Shown here: positions 1-5,886 of the stretch, piece after piece | Layout of the letters: each line of letters begins with the position of its first letter | Position numbering within the stretch: the first letter of the stretch is position 1 | Source of the DNA: Thiopontia sp964551545 | GTDB lineage: Bacteria; Pseudomonadota; Gammaproteobacteria; GCF-002020875 | Direction: 5' to 3' | Assembly (NCBI GenBank): GCA_964551545.1 | Contig: CAZKCT010000064.1 | Span: 1 to 9,775 of the forward strand | Length of the DNA stretch: 9,775 nucleotides | Program-made: the position numbers and the translations under genes | The notes under the pieces: generated by a model | Told to the model about the DNA's origin: nothing | Seen by the model: the letters and a program-made list of their open reading frames with translations, nothing else | Database searches by the model: none

Positions 1-300
1 GGTTTATTTTTATGATCCACTACTGGATCCACCACTCGTTTTTAGTTACCCCCCTCAACACACACCTTAGACTGAGCCAGATACGAGACCTCTAACCTTT
101 AGCCTATACCCTTCAACATCCACATTGACCTGGTCAACCCTGGTTTCAGAGGCTATTTCTCCGGGCACAAATTCATTTCGTGCTGCCAAGAAAAATGTCA
201 CCGCACTGGAACAACGGCGATGGCACATCAAGAATAGGTAGCTTGTGCATGGCGGATGTATTGCCCTGTGTAGAAATACGCAATCAGGAAACGGTTTAAT
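1..300. other. Region without a recognisable gene
   Basis: I see no convincing coding region here on either strand. The longest open stretch on the plus strand (about 130-296) has no resemblance to a family I know and no ribosome binding site. Small structures visible are an inverted repeat GATCCA-CTAC-TGGATC at 14-29, a direct repeat GATCCACTACT / GATCCACCACT at 14-24 and 26-36, and a 13-nt palindrome TTGACC-T-GGTCAA at 125-137. None can be tied to a function. The stretch may be the remains of older sequence upstream of the hipBA module. Confidence 0.5.
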
Positions 301-358
301 CCGCCAAATAAGGCAGACTAATTACTATAAGCAAATACAATAAGACAGATATGGCATA

Positions 359-387
359 TTGACACAAGGATAAAAATCATCTAATGT
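359..387 (+). promoter_or_regulatory. Putative sigma-70 promoter of hipBA
   Basis: A perfect -35 hexamer TTGACA (359-364) is followed after 17 nt by TAATGT (382-387), a weak -10 match. Transcription would start about 50 nt before the hipB start codon. The -10 region is embedded in the inverted repeat at 383-404, which fits a repressor-controlled promoter. Prediction by eye only. Confidence 0.45.
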
Positions 388-404
388 GAAAAATAAGGCA
401 CATT
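383..404. promoter_or_regulatory. Inverted repeat overlapping the hipBA -10 region (candidate operator)
   Basis: AATGTG (383-388) and CACATT (399-404) form a perfect 6-bp inverted repeat with a 10-nt centre that contains one of the AATAAGG words. Its position over the -10 region is what one expects of an autorepressor site for the dimeric HTH protein encoded next. Binding by HipB is inferred. Confidence 0.4.
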
Positions 405-445
405 GATTAGCACAAAGACCAATAAGCGGACAAAATAGGCGACTT

Positions 446-796
446 ATGAAATTTATCAATGATCTTTCAGATGACGCAGTGCTGAGGGAGGCTGGCAATC
501 GCATCGCTCAGTATCGTCTGAATCAGGATAAAACCCAGGCTGCATTAGCTCAGGAAGCCGGTGTTTCGAGTCGGACTTTAACCCGGATTGAGCATGGCCA
601 TTCCGTTCAGTCCTCGAGTCTCATTCGTATTTTACGAGCACTGCAACTGCTGGAAAATCTTAACACCCTTATCCCAAAGCCAGCGGTGAGTCCGCTTCAG
701 CAATTAAAAATGCAGGGAAAACAGCGTCAGAGAGCCTCTTCAAAACCGGCCAAGCCAATAAAGGAAGAGCCATGGTCGTGGGGAGATGAAGAGTGA
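446..796 (+). CDS. hipB: HipB-like XRE-family antitoxin/transcriptional repressor
   Basis: A 116-aa protein that probably neutralises the HipA kinase encoded next and represses its own operon in the cytoplasm. Residues about 16-72 form a Cro/C1-type helix-turn-helix: TQAALAQEAGV supplies the first HTH helix and SRTLTRIEHG the recognition helix, followed by SLIRILRALQLL, all typical of XRE repressors. After residue 78 the protein has a basic, probably disordered tail (QGKQRQRASSK) ending in an acidic, Trp-containing EEPWSWGDEE. HipB proteins are known to use flexible C-terminal tails in toxin contact or proteolytic control; whether this one does is inference. The ATG at 446 has only a poor upstream purine tract. 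The stop codon overlaps the hipA GTG start. Repeats and a palindrome upstream suggest autoregulation. An unrelated XRE regulator is unlikely given the partner gene. Confidence 0.9.
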   Translation: MKFINDLSDDAVLREAGNRIAQYRLNQDKTQAALAQEAGVSSRTLTRIEHGHSVQSSSLIRILRALQLLENLNTLIPKPAVSPLQQLKMQGKQRQRASSKPAKPIKEEPWSWGDEE

Positions 797-2097
797 CGGT
801 TGCCGAGGTAAGGCTTTGGGGAAAATCGATCGGAGCGGTAAGCTGGGATGAAAGCGCCGCACTCGCCCATTTTGAGTATGACCCCGATTTTGTTCTCAGC
901 GGTATTGAGGTTGCGCCGCTGACGATGCCGCTTTCAAAACAGATTTATTCATTCCCGGCATTGCCTCGAGAGACATTTCATGGTCTACCAGGGTTGCTTG
1001 CCGATTCATTACCGGATGATTTTGGTAATGCACTGATTAATGTCTGGCTCGCCAATCAGGGCAGAACGCCTGAAACCTTCAACCCGGTCGAACGTCTTTG
1101 CTATACCGGTACTCGTGGTATGGGGGCGCTGGAGTATTTACCATCACAGGGACCTTCTGCAGACAAGTCTGAACCAGTTGATGTTAAGGCATTGGTTGAG
1201 CTTGCCAGTAAAATTTTGACTAAACGAAATGCGCTTCAGGGCTCTTTTAATCCTGAGCTTAGAGAAGACTCCTTACTGGATATTCTGCGTGTTGGCACCT
1301 CGGCAGGCGGAGCCAGAGCAAAGGCAATTATTGCCTGGAATCAGAAAACCAATGAGGTACGCTCTGGCCAGCTCAAGGCGGGGAAAGGTTTCTCTTGCTG
1401 GTTGTTGAAGTTTGATGGTGTTTCCGGCAACAGGGATAAGGAGCTGGAAGATTCGGCAGGTTACGGACTCATCGAGCATGCGTACTACCATATGGCGAAG
1501 AGAGCCGGAATCGACATGGAAGAGTCACGACTGCTCAAAGAGAACGGCCGCAGTCACTTTATGACCAGACGTTTTGACCGAACGGCTTCTGGCCAAAAGA
1601 TACATATGCAATCCTTCTGCGCCATGGAGCATTTTGATTTCAAGAAGGCCGGAGCGCACTCTTATGAGCAGGCACTGCGCACGATTCGCAAGCTGGGAAT
1701 GCCGATGGTGACGATTGAAGAGCAGTTCCGGAGAATGGCTTTCAATATTATTGGCCGTAATCAGGATGACCACGTCAAGAACATTGCTTTCCTGATGGAT
1801 AAGTCAGGCAACTGGTCTCTATCTCCGGCCTTTGATATGACCTATAGCTATAACCCTCAAGGTGACTGGACGAGTCGGCACCAGATGTCGCTTAATGGCA
1901 AGCGTGATGATTTCACGATTGAGGATTTTAAAGCCTGCGCGAAAAATGCATCGATGAAACGTGGTAGAGCGGAAGAAATTGTCCGACAGGTGCAGGGGGC
2001 TGTATTGCAGTGGAAGCATTTTGCTGGCAAATCGGGGGTGCCTTCAGAGGTTGCTGACGGCATTAGCAAGGCGCATCGAACAGAGATTTTGAGGTAG
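793..2097 (+). CDS. hipA: HipA-family serine/threonine kinase toxin
   Basis: A 434-aa kinase toxin of a type II toxin-antitoxin module, close to the length of E. coli HipA (440 aa). Residues 1 to about 115 match the N-terminal couple-HipA domain (VRLWGKSIGAV near the start). The HipA_C kinase core follows: a glycine-rich loop GTSAGGARAK at 168-177, in which Ser170 lines up by pattern with the E. coli autophosphorylated Ser150; WLLKFD at 203-208; the catalytic segment NQDDHVKN at 323-330, with Asp325 and Asn330 in the places of catalytic Asp309 and its metal ligand; and SPAFDMTYS with Asp348 as second metal ligand. The kinase therefore looks active. In E. coli HipA phosphorylates glutamyl-tRNA synthetase and halts translation; the target here is unknown. 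The GTG start overlaps the hipB stop (GTGA) behind a good ribosome binding site (GGGGAGATGAAG), so translation is probably coupled. Confidence 0.93.
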   Translation: MTVAEVRLWGKSIGAVSWDESAALAHFEYDPDFVLSGIEVAPLTMPLSKQIYSFPALPRETFHGLPGLLADSLPDDFGNALINVWLANQGRTPETFNPVERLCYTGTRGMGALEYLPSQGPSADKSEPVDVKALVELASKILTKRNALQGSFNPELREDSLLDILRVGTSAGGARAKAIIAWNQKTNEVRSGQLKAGKGFSCWLLKFDGVSGNRDKELEDSAGYGLIEHAYYHMAKRAGIDMEESRLLKENGRSHFMTRRFDRTASGQKIHMQSFCAMEHFDFKKAGAHSYEQALRTIRKLGMPMVTIEEQFRRMAFNIIGRNQDDHVKNIAFLMDKSGNWSLSPAFDMTYSYNPQGDWTSRHQMSLNGKRDDFTIEDFKACAKNASMKRGRAEEIVRQVQGAVLQWKHFAGKSGVPSEVADGISKAHRTEILR

Positions 2098-2112
2098 AGC
2101 CTTTCGGGTTTG

Positions 2113-2161
2113 CGCCTATCTGCTGCACAATCGCGACTGGGTAGGCTCCGCAGACTAGGCG
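2113..2161. repeat. Imperfect inverted repeat between hipA and pgsA
   Basis: CGCCTATCTGC (2113-2123) pairs with GCAGACTAGGCG (2150-2161) over 11 bp with one bulged base and a 26-nt loop. It lies 15 nt after the hipA stop in the convergent gap. There is no T-tract, so a simple intrinsic terminator is not shown. Confidence 0.4.
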
Positions 2162-2187
2162 GCCACTGATTCTCAGGAAGAGTGGCC
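2161..2187. terminator. Hairpin downstream of pgsA (possible terminator)
   Basis: GGCCACT (2161-2167) and AGTGGCC (2181-2187) form a perfect 7-bp stem with a 13-nt loop that can pair further (TTC with GAA). It starts 9 nt after the pgsA stop codon, read on the minus strand. The position suits a terminator for the uvrC-pgsA transcript, but no run of T follows, so the call is tentative. Confidence 0.35.
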
Positions 2188-2196
2188 CCCAGCCGA

Positions 2197-2775
2197 TCAC
2201 TCTTCGTCTGTACTCTCGTTGCCACTCAACACCGGCCAGGCCGCACGTAGATAGATCACCATCGACCAGAGCGTCAGCAGCATCGCCACATAGAGCAGCA
2301 CCATCCCCACCACCGCCGTTGGCAACTCCATGATCGGCTCACGATAGAGCAGCAGCAGGATCGCCACCATCTGTACGGTGGTCTTGATCTTGCCAATCAT
2401 CGAAACCGCCACATTGGTTCGGTTGCCCATCTCTGCCATCCACTCTCGCAGCGCGGAGATCGCGATCTCACGCCCGATGATGACGATCGCCGGGATGGCC
2501 ACCCAGAGGTTGGGCATATCACTGACCAACAGGACCAGCGCGGCAGCCACCATCAATTTGTCAGCGACCGGATCGAGAAAGGCGCCAAAGGGGGAGGTCT
2601 GGTCCCATTTTCGGGCCAGATAGCCATCCCACCAATCCGTGACTGCGGCCAGCACAAAAAGCAGGGCTGCAGCGGTTCGACCCCACTCCATCGGCAGATA
2701 GAAGGCGACAATGAAGAAGGGGATCAAGGCAATCCGCAACAGGGTCAGTAGGGTGGGAAAGTTAAGCTGAATCAT
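2197..2775 (-). CDS. pgsA: CDP-diacylglycerol-glycerol-3-phosphate 3-phosphatidyltransferase
   Basis: A 192-aa inner-membrane enzyme that joins CDP-diacylglycerol and sn-glycerol 3-phosphate to form phosphatidylglycerol phosphate, the committed step to phosphatidylglycerol and cardiolipin. The complete CDP-alcohol phosphotransferase signature D-x2-DG-x2-AR-x8-G-x3-D-x3-D is present: Asp47, Asp50, Gly51, Ala54, Arg55, Gly64, Asp68 and Asp72. The opening NFPTLLTLLRIALIPFF is typical of PgsA, and hydrophobic segments recur at about 10-27, 34-48, 73-85, 91-102 and 125-140, and again near the C-terminus. Length is close to E. coli PgsA (182 aa). The ATG overlaps the uvrC stop as ATGA, so the two are co-translated; uvrC-pgsA is a conserved order in gammaproteobacteria. 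The acidic tail ends close to a hairpin. Little doubt about identity. Confidence 0.96.
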   Translation of the reverse strand: MIQLNFPTLLTLLRIALIPFFIVAFYLPMEWGRTAAALLFVLAAVTDWWDGYLARKWDQTSPFGAFLDPVADKLMVAAALVLLVSDMPNLWVAIPAIVIIGREIAISALREWMAEMGNRTNVAVSMIGKIKTTVQMVAILLLLYREPIMELPTAVVGMVLLYVAMLLTLWSMVIYLRAAWPVLSGNESTDEE

Positions 2776-4571
2776 GTGTCATGAAATCTATCATAAATCC
2801 GTTGTGCGATTTCACGATTAATCCCTTGTATTACGGCAAGATCCTCCACCCCTGTACGCGCCACCTCCTGCAATCCACCAAAGTGGTTCAACAGCTGCTG
2901 CCGCCGTTTCGGCCCGACCCCGGCAATCCCTTCCAGTGGTGAGCTTCTGCGTTTTTTTGCACGACGTTGACGATGACCGGTAATGGCAAAACGGTGCGCC
3001 TCGTCACGGATCTGCTGAATCAGTAGCAGCGCTGATGCATCAGCAGGTAGTGTCTGTGCCGACTGACCATCGAGGAACAGTTTCTCTTGTCCCTCTTTAC
3101 GGTCTGGCCCTTTGGCGACACCAAGAATCTGTACCCCCTCCACCTGTAGCTCCTCCAGCACCGCATGGGCCTGACTACATTGGCCTGGGCCGCCATCAAT
3201 CAACAGCAGGTCCGGCATCTTCCCCTCCCCTTTTTTCAAGCGGGTGTAGCGCCGCTCCAGCGCCTGCCGCATCGCCGCATAGTCATCCCCACCGGTGATT
3301 GCCTCAATATTGAATCGACGATAGTCGGACTTCAGCGGCACACCCTCCTCAAACACCACGCAGGAGGCGACCGTCTCCTCCCCCATGGTGTGACTGATAT
3401 CGAAACACTCCATCCGCTGGGGTAGCTGATCAAGGCTGAGCGCATCTTGAAGCGCCTCCACCCGCGCCACTGCGCTGGCGGCATGGGAGAGACGACTGTT
3501 CAGCGCCAGATCAGCGTTCTCTTGGGCCATCCTCATCCAGCGGGCACGCTCGCTACGCAGCTGATGACGGATCGCCACCTTATGCCCCGCCTCTTCACCC
3601 AACACCGCTTGCAGCAGACTTAACTGCTCTGGTGGCTGGCTGACCAGAATCTCTGCCGGGGGCTGATGATCGAGGTAGTGCTGTGCCAGAAAGGCGTAGA
3701 GCACCTCTGATTCATTCTGCCCTTGCACATTCTTCGGAAAGTAACTGCGGCTTCCCAGGTTCTGTCCATGACGAAAGTTGAAGAGCTGGATTGAGGCGCT
3801 ACCACCCTGCATCGCGAGTGCCACCACATCAAGATTGCCACGCTCGCCACTGATGTACTGCTTCTCCTGAATGCGACGCAGGCTTGAGATCTGATCCCGC
3901 AATCGAGCCGCCTCCTCATAACGCAGCGCCTCTGCCGCCTGCGCCATCTTCTCCACCAGCTCTTCGATGACCTCCCCACTCTTTCCCTCCAGAAAGAGCA
4001 CCGCATGACGCACATCTTCTGCGTATCGATCTGGTGAAATAAGATCCACACAGGGGGCGGTGCAGCGCTCAATCTGATACTGCAGACAGGGGCGAGAGCG
4101 GTTGCGGAAAAAACCATCCTCACACTGCCGCACAGGAAACAGCTTCTGCATCAGCCGAAGGCTTTCTCGTACCGCTCCCGCACTGGGATAGGGACCAAAG
4201 TAGCGCCCCTTGCCCTTGCGCGCACCACGATGCAGGCTGAGGCGAGGGAATTTCTGATTGGCTGACAAGTAGATATAGGGGTAGCTTTTGTCATCCCGCA
4301 GCAGGATGTTGTAGCGCGGCCGGTGCTTCTTGATCAGGTTACTCTCAAGAATGAGCGCCTCATTCTCGGTATGAGTGGTGATCACCTCGACCTTGGCGAC
4401 ATGCGACATCAACGCCGCCGTCTTCGGCGCCAACCCACTCTTACGAAAATAGCTAGAGACCCGTTTCTTCAGGTTACGCGCCTTACCCACATAGAGAATC
4501 TCCCCCGATGCGCTCAGCATCTGGTAGACACCGGGGCGGGTCGTTTGTGGCACCAAATCTGACACACTCAT
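2772..4571 (-). CDS. uvrC: UvrABC system protein C (excinuclease ABC subunit C)
   Basis: A 599-aa nuclease of nucleotide excision repair that makes the 3' and 5' incisions around a lesion once UvrB is loaded. Domains in order: GIY-YIG nuclease at about 12-95 (RPGVYQM, YVGKARNLKKR); UVR/UvrB-binding helix at about 207-241 (EALRYEEAARLRDQI); RNase H-like 5' nuclease with FDISH (Asp391), GGDDYAAM (428-435), DGGPGQ (Asp459) and HRF (His526); and tandem helix-hairpin-helix at about 546-599 (LEGIAGVGPKRRQQLL). The start at 4571 gives MSVSDLVPQTTRPGVY, which puts PGVY about 5 residues earlier than in E. coli UvrC. An upstream in-frame ATG at 4739 would add 56 residues unlike UvrC and read through the transposase gene, so I reject it. 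There is no clear ribosome binding site, but the ATG overlaps the transposase stop (ATGA). The stop codon overlaps the pgsA start. Confidence 0.96.
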   Translation of the reverse strand: MSVSDLVPQTTRPGVYQMLSASGEILYVGKARNLKKRVSSYFRKSGLAPKTAALMSHVAKVEVITTHTENEALILESNLIKKHRPRYNILLRDDKSYPYIYLSANQKFPRLSLHRGARKGKGRYFGPYPSAGAVRESLRLMQKLFPVRQCEDGFFRNRSRPCLQYQIERCTAPCVDLISPDRYAEDVRHAVLFLEGKSGEVIEELVEKMAQAAEALRYEEAARLRDQISSLRRIQEKQYISGERGNLDVVALAMQGGSASIQLFNFRHGQNLGSRSYFPKNVQGQNESEVLYAFLAQHYLDHQPPAEILVSQPPEQLSLLQAVLGEEAGHKVAIRHQLRSERARWMRMAQENADLALNSRLSHAASAVARVEALQDALSLDQLPQRMECFDISHTMGEETVASCVVFEEGVPLKSDYRRFNIEAITGGDDYAAMRQALERRYTRLKKGEGKMPDLLLIDGGPGQCSQAHAVLEELQVEGVQILGVAKGPDRKEGQEKLFLDGQSAQTLPADASALLLIQQIRDEAHRFAITGHRQRRAKKRRSSPLEGIAGVGPKRRQQLLNHFGGLQEVARTGVEDLAVIQGINREIAQRIYDRFHDT

Positions 4572-5530
4572 GAACAATAAGGAAAGCCTGACCCCAGTCG
4601 CTTTACAATGCTGCAGATCTTGGATTGCAGGGTCGGTGACTTGGCTATTTTTCCACGCAGGGCTTTGAGTTGACGGCTCATGGTTGGCAGGTCTCTCTGA
4701 AAATAGTTGGACATTTCCGTGAGTGTCAATGCACCGCACTCGATACCAACCAGTGCAGCTATCGCCCTCGCCTCAGCAAGATCTCTTGCACGACTCGCCC
4801 CACTCATCTCCCACACCTGCAGCCCAAGCACCTCAGCAACAACCTCTACCACCCCCTTCGGGGTCAGGCTTTCCTTCTTGTGGTTATTTTCCAGTTTTCT
4901 CGTCAACCTTCTAATGAATCGCTCTCCGCCAAGGATACCTCCCGACTCATTGCCATTGCTCAGCTGCCGCGTCATCTCCTCTTTCACAGGTCGCCCCATA
5001 AACTCAAGGTAGCTGTTCCGGGCTGCATTTTCCTCTCTCCCAAACTGGCTCAGCCCCCACTCCAATGTCAACCAGGGTGATGGCGCCATGGCTCCGCTAT
5101 AGGCACGATGGCTGCTGTGTGGATAGATTGCTGGATCGCTCACCAGGCCGGCCCGAACCGGATTCAGGTGGATATAGCGGATCAGCTCCAGTAGATATTG
5201 GTCACTGTCGACAAGAATAGCCTTATATCGCCCCTGGAAGAGGTGCCCGACCCGATCATGGTGGCGATTGAACCAGGCCGTGTAACGCTGTGAAAGGGTC
5301 TGCATCAGTTTTGAGAGCGGTATATTATCCACTTGCAAGGCTAGGTGGACATGGTTTCTCATCCAGCAATAGGCATGCAGTTTGACATGATGAGCCTCTA
5401 AGCTCTCCGCCAAGATCTTCTCAAACTGCCGGTACTCTGCCGCCTCGGTGAAGATAGTCTGCTTGGCATTGCCTCGAAGCATCACATGGTAGAGTGCTCC
5501 GGGGTAGTGGATTCTTGGTTTTCTTGCCAT
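4568..5530 (-). CDS. REP-associated (Y1/HUH) tyrosine transposase with DnaA-like C-terminal domain
   Basis: A 320-aa transposase of the IS200/IS605-related, REP-associated family, which nicks and joins single-stranded DNA through one catalytic tyrosine. The N-terminus MARKPRIHYPGALYHVMLRGN is the family's usual opening and fixes the start. The HUH motif is His60-Val-His62 (MRNHVHLALQ). The catalytic tyrosine is most likely Tyr119 in RYIHLNPVRAGLV, and HLFQGRYKAI lies between. Residues about 243-296 (ARDLAEARAIAALVGI through LPTMSRQLKAL) resemble the helix-turn-helix of DnaA domain IV, often seen at the end of this subfamily. The frame is intact and the key residues are present, so the enzyme may be active. 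The last eight residues (GSGFPYCS) are encoded by the terminal repeat, and the stop overlaps the uvrC start. An inverted copy of the same repeat lies within the coding region (residues 218-226, KKESLTPKG). Confidence 0.88.
   Translation of the reverse strand: MARKPRIHYPGALYHVMLRGNAKQTIFTEAAEYRQFEKILAESLEAHHVKLHAYCWMRNHVHLALQVDNIPLSKLMQTLSQRYTAWFNRHHDRVGHLFQGRYKAILVDSDQYLLELIRYIHLNPVRAGLVSDPAIYPHSSHRAYSGAMAPSPWLTLEWGLSQFGREENAARNSYLEFMGRPVKEEMTRQLSNGNESGGILGGERFIRRLTRKLENNHKKESLTPKGVVEVVAEVLGLQVWEMSGASRARDLAEARAIAALVGIECGALTLTEMSNYFQRDLPTMSRQLKALRGKIAKSPTLQSKICSIVKRLGSGFPYCS
4575..4595 (+). repeat. Copy A of the AAGGAAAGCCTGACCCC repeat (transposase 3' end)
   Basis: The 17-nt core lies at 4579-4595, preceded by CAAT. 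It marks the end of the transposase element next to uvrC, and it encodes part of the transposase C-terminus on the minus strand. The core is identical to copies B and C and matches D at 16 of 17 positions. Within the core AGG and CCT can pair around a 4-nt loop. It is probably the DNA recognised by the transposase, by analogy with REP-associated and IS200/IS605 transposases; that role is inferred. Confidence 0.7.
4860..4876 (-). repeat. Copy C of the 17-nt repeat, inverted, inside the transposase gene
   Basis: GGGGTCAGGCTTTCCTT on the plus strand is the exact reverse complement of copies A and B. It is in frame within the transposase gene, encoding most of KKESLTPKG. A perfect 17-nt match in the opposite orientation inside the coding sequence is very unlikely by chance. 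Confidence 0.7.
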
Positions 5531-5560
5531 GTCGTGAGAGTACAACAGAAAAACAACCAC

Positions 5561-5580
5561 AACAAGGAAAGCCTGACCCC
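5561..5580 (+). repeat. Copy B of the 17-nt repeat (transposase 5' side)
   Basis: The core is at 5564-5580, identical to copy A and in the same orientation, 34 nt upstream of the transposase start codon. Copies A and B thus frame the transposase gene closely, as terminal recognition sites would. The putative promoter of the phd-vapC pair begins 5 nt after it. Confidence 0.7.
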
Positions 5581-5584
5581 ATGC

Positions 5585-5613
5585 TTGCCTGTTGCCTCTT
5601 ATCTGACTATAGT
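5585..5613 (+). promoter_or_regulatory. Putative sigma-70 promoter of the phd-vapC pair
   Basis: TTGCCT (5585-5590, four of six consensus bases) and TATAGT (5608-5613, five of six) are separated by 17 nt. Transcription would begin near 5620, leaving a leader of about 33 nt before the ATG at 5653. The -10 hexamer lies inside the palindrome at 5604-5615. The promoter begins just beyond repeat copy B, so the TA pair carries its own expression signal. Confidence 0.55.
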
Positions 5614-5621
5614 CATATGAC
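5604..5621. promoter_or_regulatory. Two overlapping palindromes, candidate Phd operator
   Basis: TGACTATAGTCA (5604-5615) is a perfect 12-bp palindrome, and GTCATATGAC (5612-5621) a perfect 10-bp palindrome sharing 4 bases with it. Together they cover the -10 hexamer and the likely transcription start. Phd/YefM antitoxins repress their own operons through short palindromes at this position, so an autoregulatory operator is the natural reading, though binding is inferred. Confidence 0.55.
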
Positions 5622-5652
5622 CAGAGGCAAACACTGGAAAACACACCTAAAT

Positions 5653-5886
5653 ATGCTGACTGAAATATCAAAATCCCAGTTCAAGGCAAAGGCACTAGAG
5701 CTATTTCGCACCGTGGAAAGTAGTGGCGAATCCATCATCGTAACGGATCACGGTCAACCTGCTGTCGAAGTACGCCCCTATCACCCGGAAAACCAGTCGC
5801 CACTTGAACAACTTAAAGGGTGTATCACCCACTATCAAGACCCAACCGAACCCGTTGAGGCTGAAAGCTGGGAAGTGCTCAGTTGA
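5653..5886 (+). CDS. Phd/YefM-family antitoxin
   Basis: A 77-aa protein that should bind and neutralise the PIN-domain toxin encoded next and repress their shared promoter. The Phd/YefM N-terminal DNA-binding fold is visible in MLTEISKSQFKAKALELF, then ESIIVTDHGQPAVEVRPY, the family's characteristic strand-turn-strand. The remaining segment (about 40-77, with PLEQLKGCITHY and an acidic end) would be the toxin-binding tail. I place the start at 5653 because it gives the family's normal N-terminus and lies downstream of the predicted transcription start; in-frame ATGs at 5494, 5581 and 5617 precede or overlap promoter elements. No strong ribosome binding site is seen. The TGA stop overlaps the toxin start codon. 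This Phd with VapC/PIN partner combination is common. Confidence 0.85.
   Translation: MLTEISKSQFKAKALELFRTVESSGESIIVTDHGQPAVEVRPYHPENQSPLEQLKGCITHYQDPTEPVEAESWEVLS

Larger units (their letters stand above)
307..432 (+). repeat. Four AATAAG-type direct repeats upstream of hipB
   Basis: Related 12-nt words occur at 307-318 (AATAAGGCAGAC), 339-350 (AATAAGACAGAT), 392-403 (AATAAGGCACAT) and 421-432 (AATAAGCGGACA, weaker). Start-to-start spacings are 32, 53 and 29 nt; the first two are close to 3 and 5 turns of B-DNA, so the first three copies would lie on one face of the helix. They surround the putative hipB promoter. HipB antitoxins are known to repress their own operon through several upstream sites, so these are candidate operators. 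That assignment is inference. Confidence 0.5.

Noticed and set aside
130..296. Open stretch of about 55 codons before hipB
   Set aside because: No ribosome binding site, no family resemblance, and too short to stand alone.
307..432. CRISPR-like array upstream of hipB
   Set aside because: The repeats are only about 12 nt, diverged and unevenly spaced; they fit operators better.
3620..4123. Open frame of 167 codons within uvrC on the same strand
   Set aside because: Arginine/cysteine-rich out-of-frame translation of a well-conserved uvrC region; a shadow frame.
4572..4739. Extension of uvrC by 56 residues to an upstream ATG
   Set aside because: The added residues do not resemble UvrC and lie out of frame within the transposase gene; the ATG at 4571 gives a normal UvrC start.
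5494..5652. Earlier starts for the Phd-like antitoxin
   Set aside because: They overlap the transposase start, repeat B or the predicted promoter; the family's N-terminus begins at 5653.
5531..5671. Extension of the transposase by 47 residues
   Set aside because: The family begins at MARKPRIHYPG; the extension is translated from repeat copy B and the TA promoter region.
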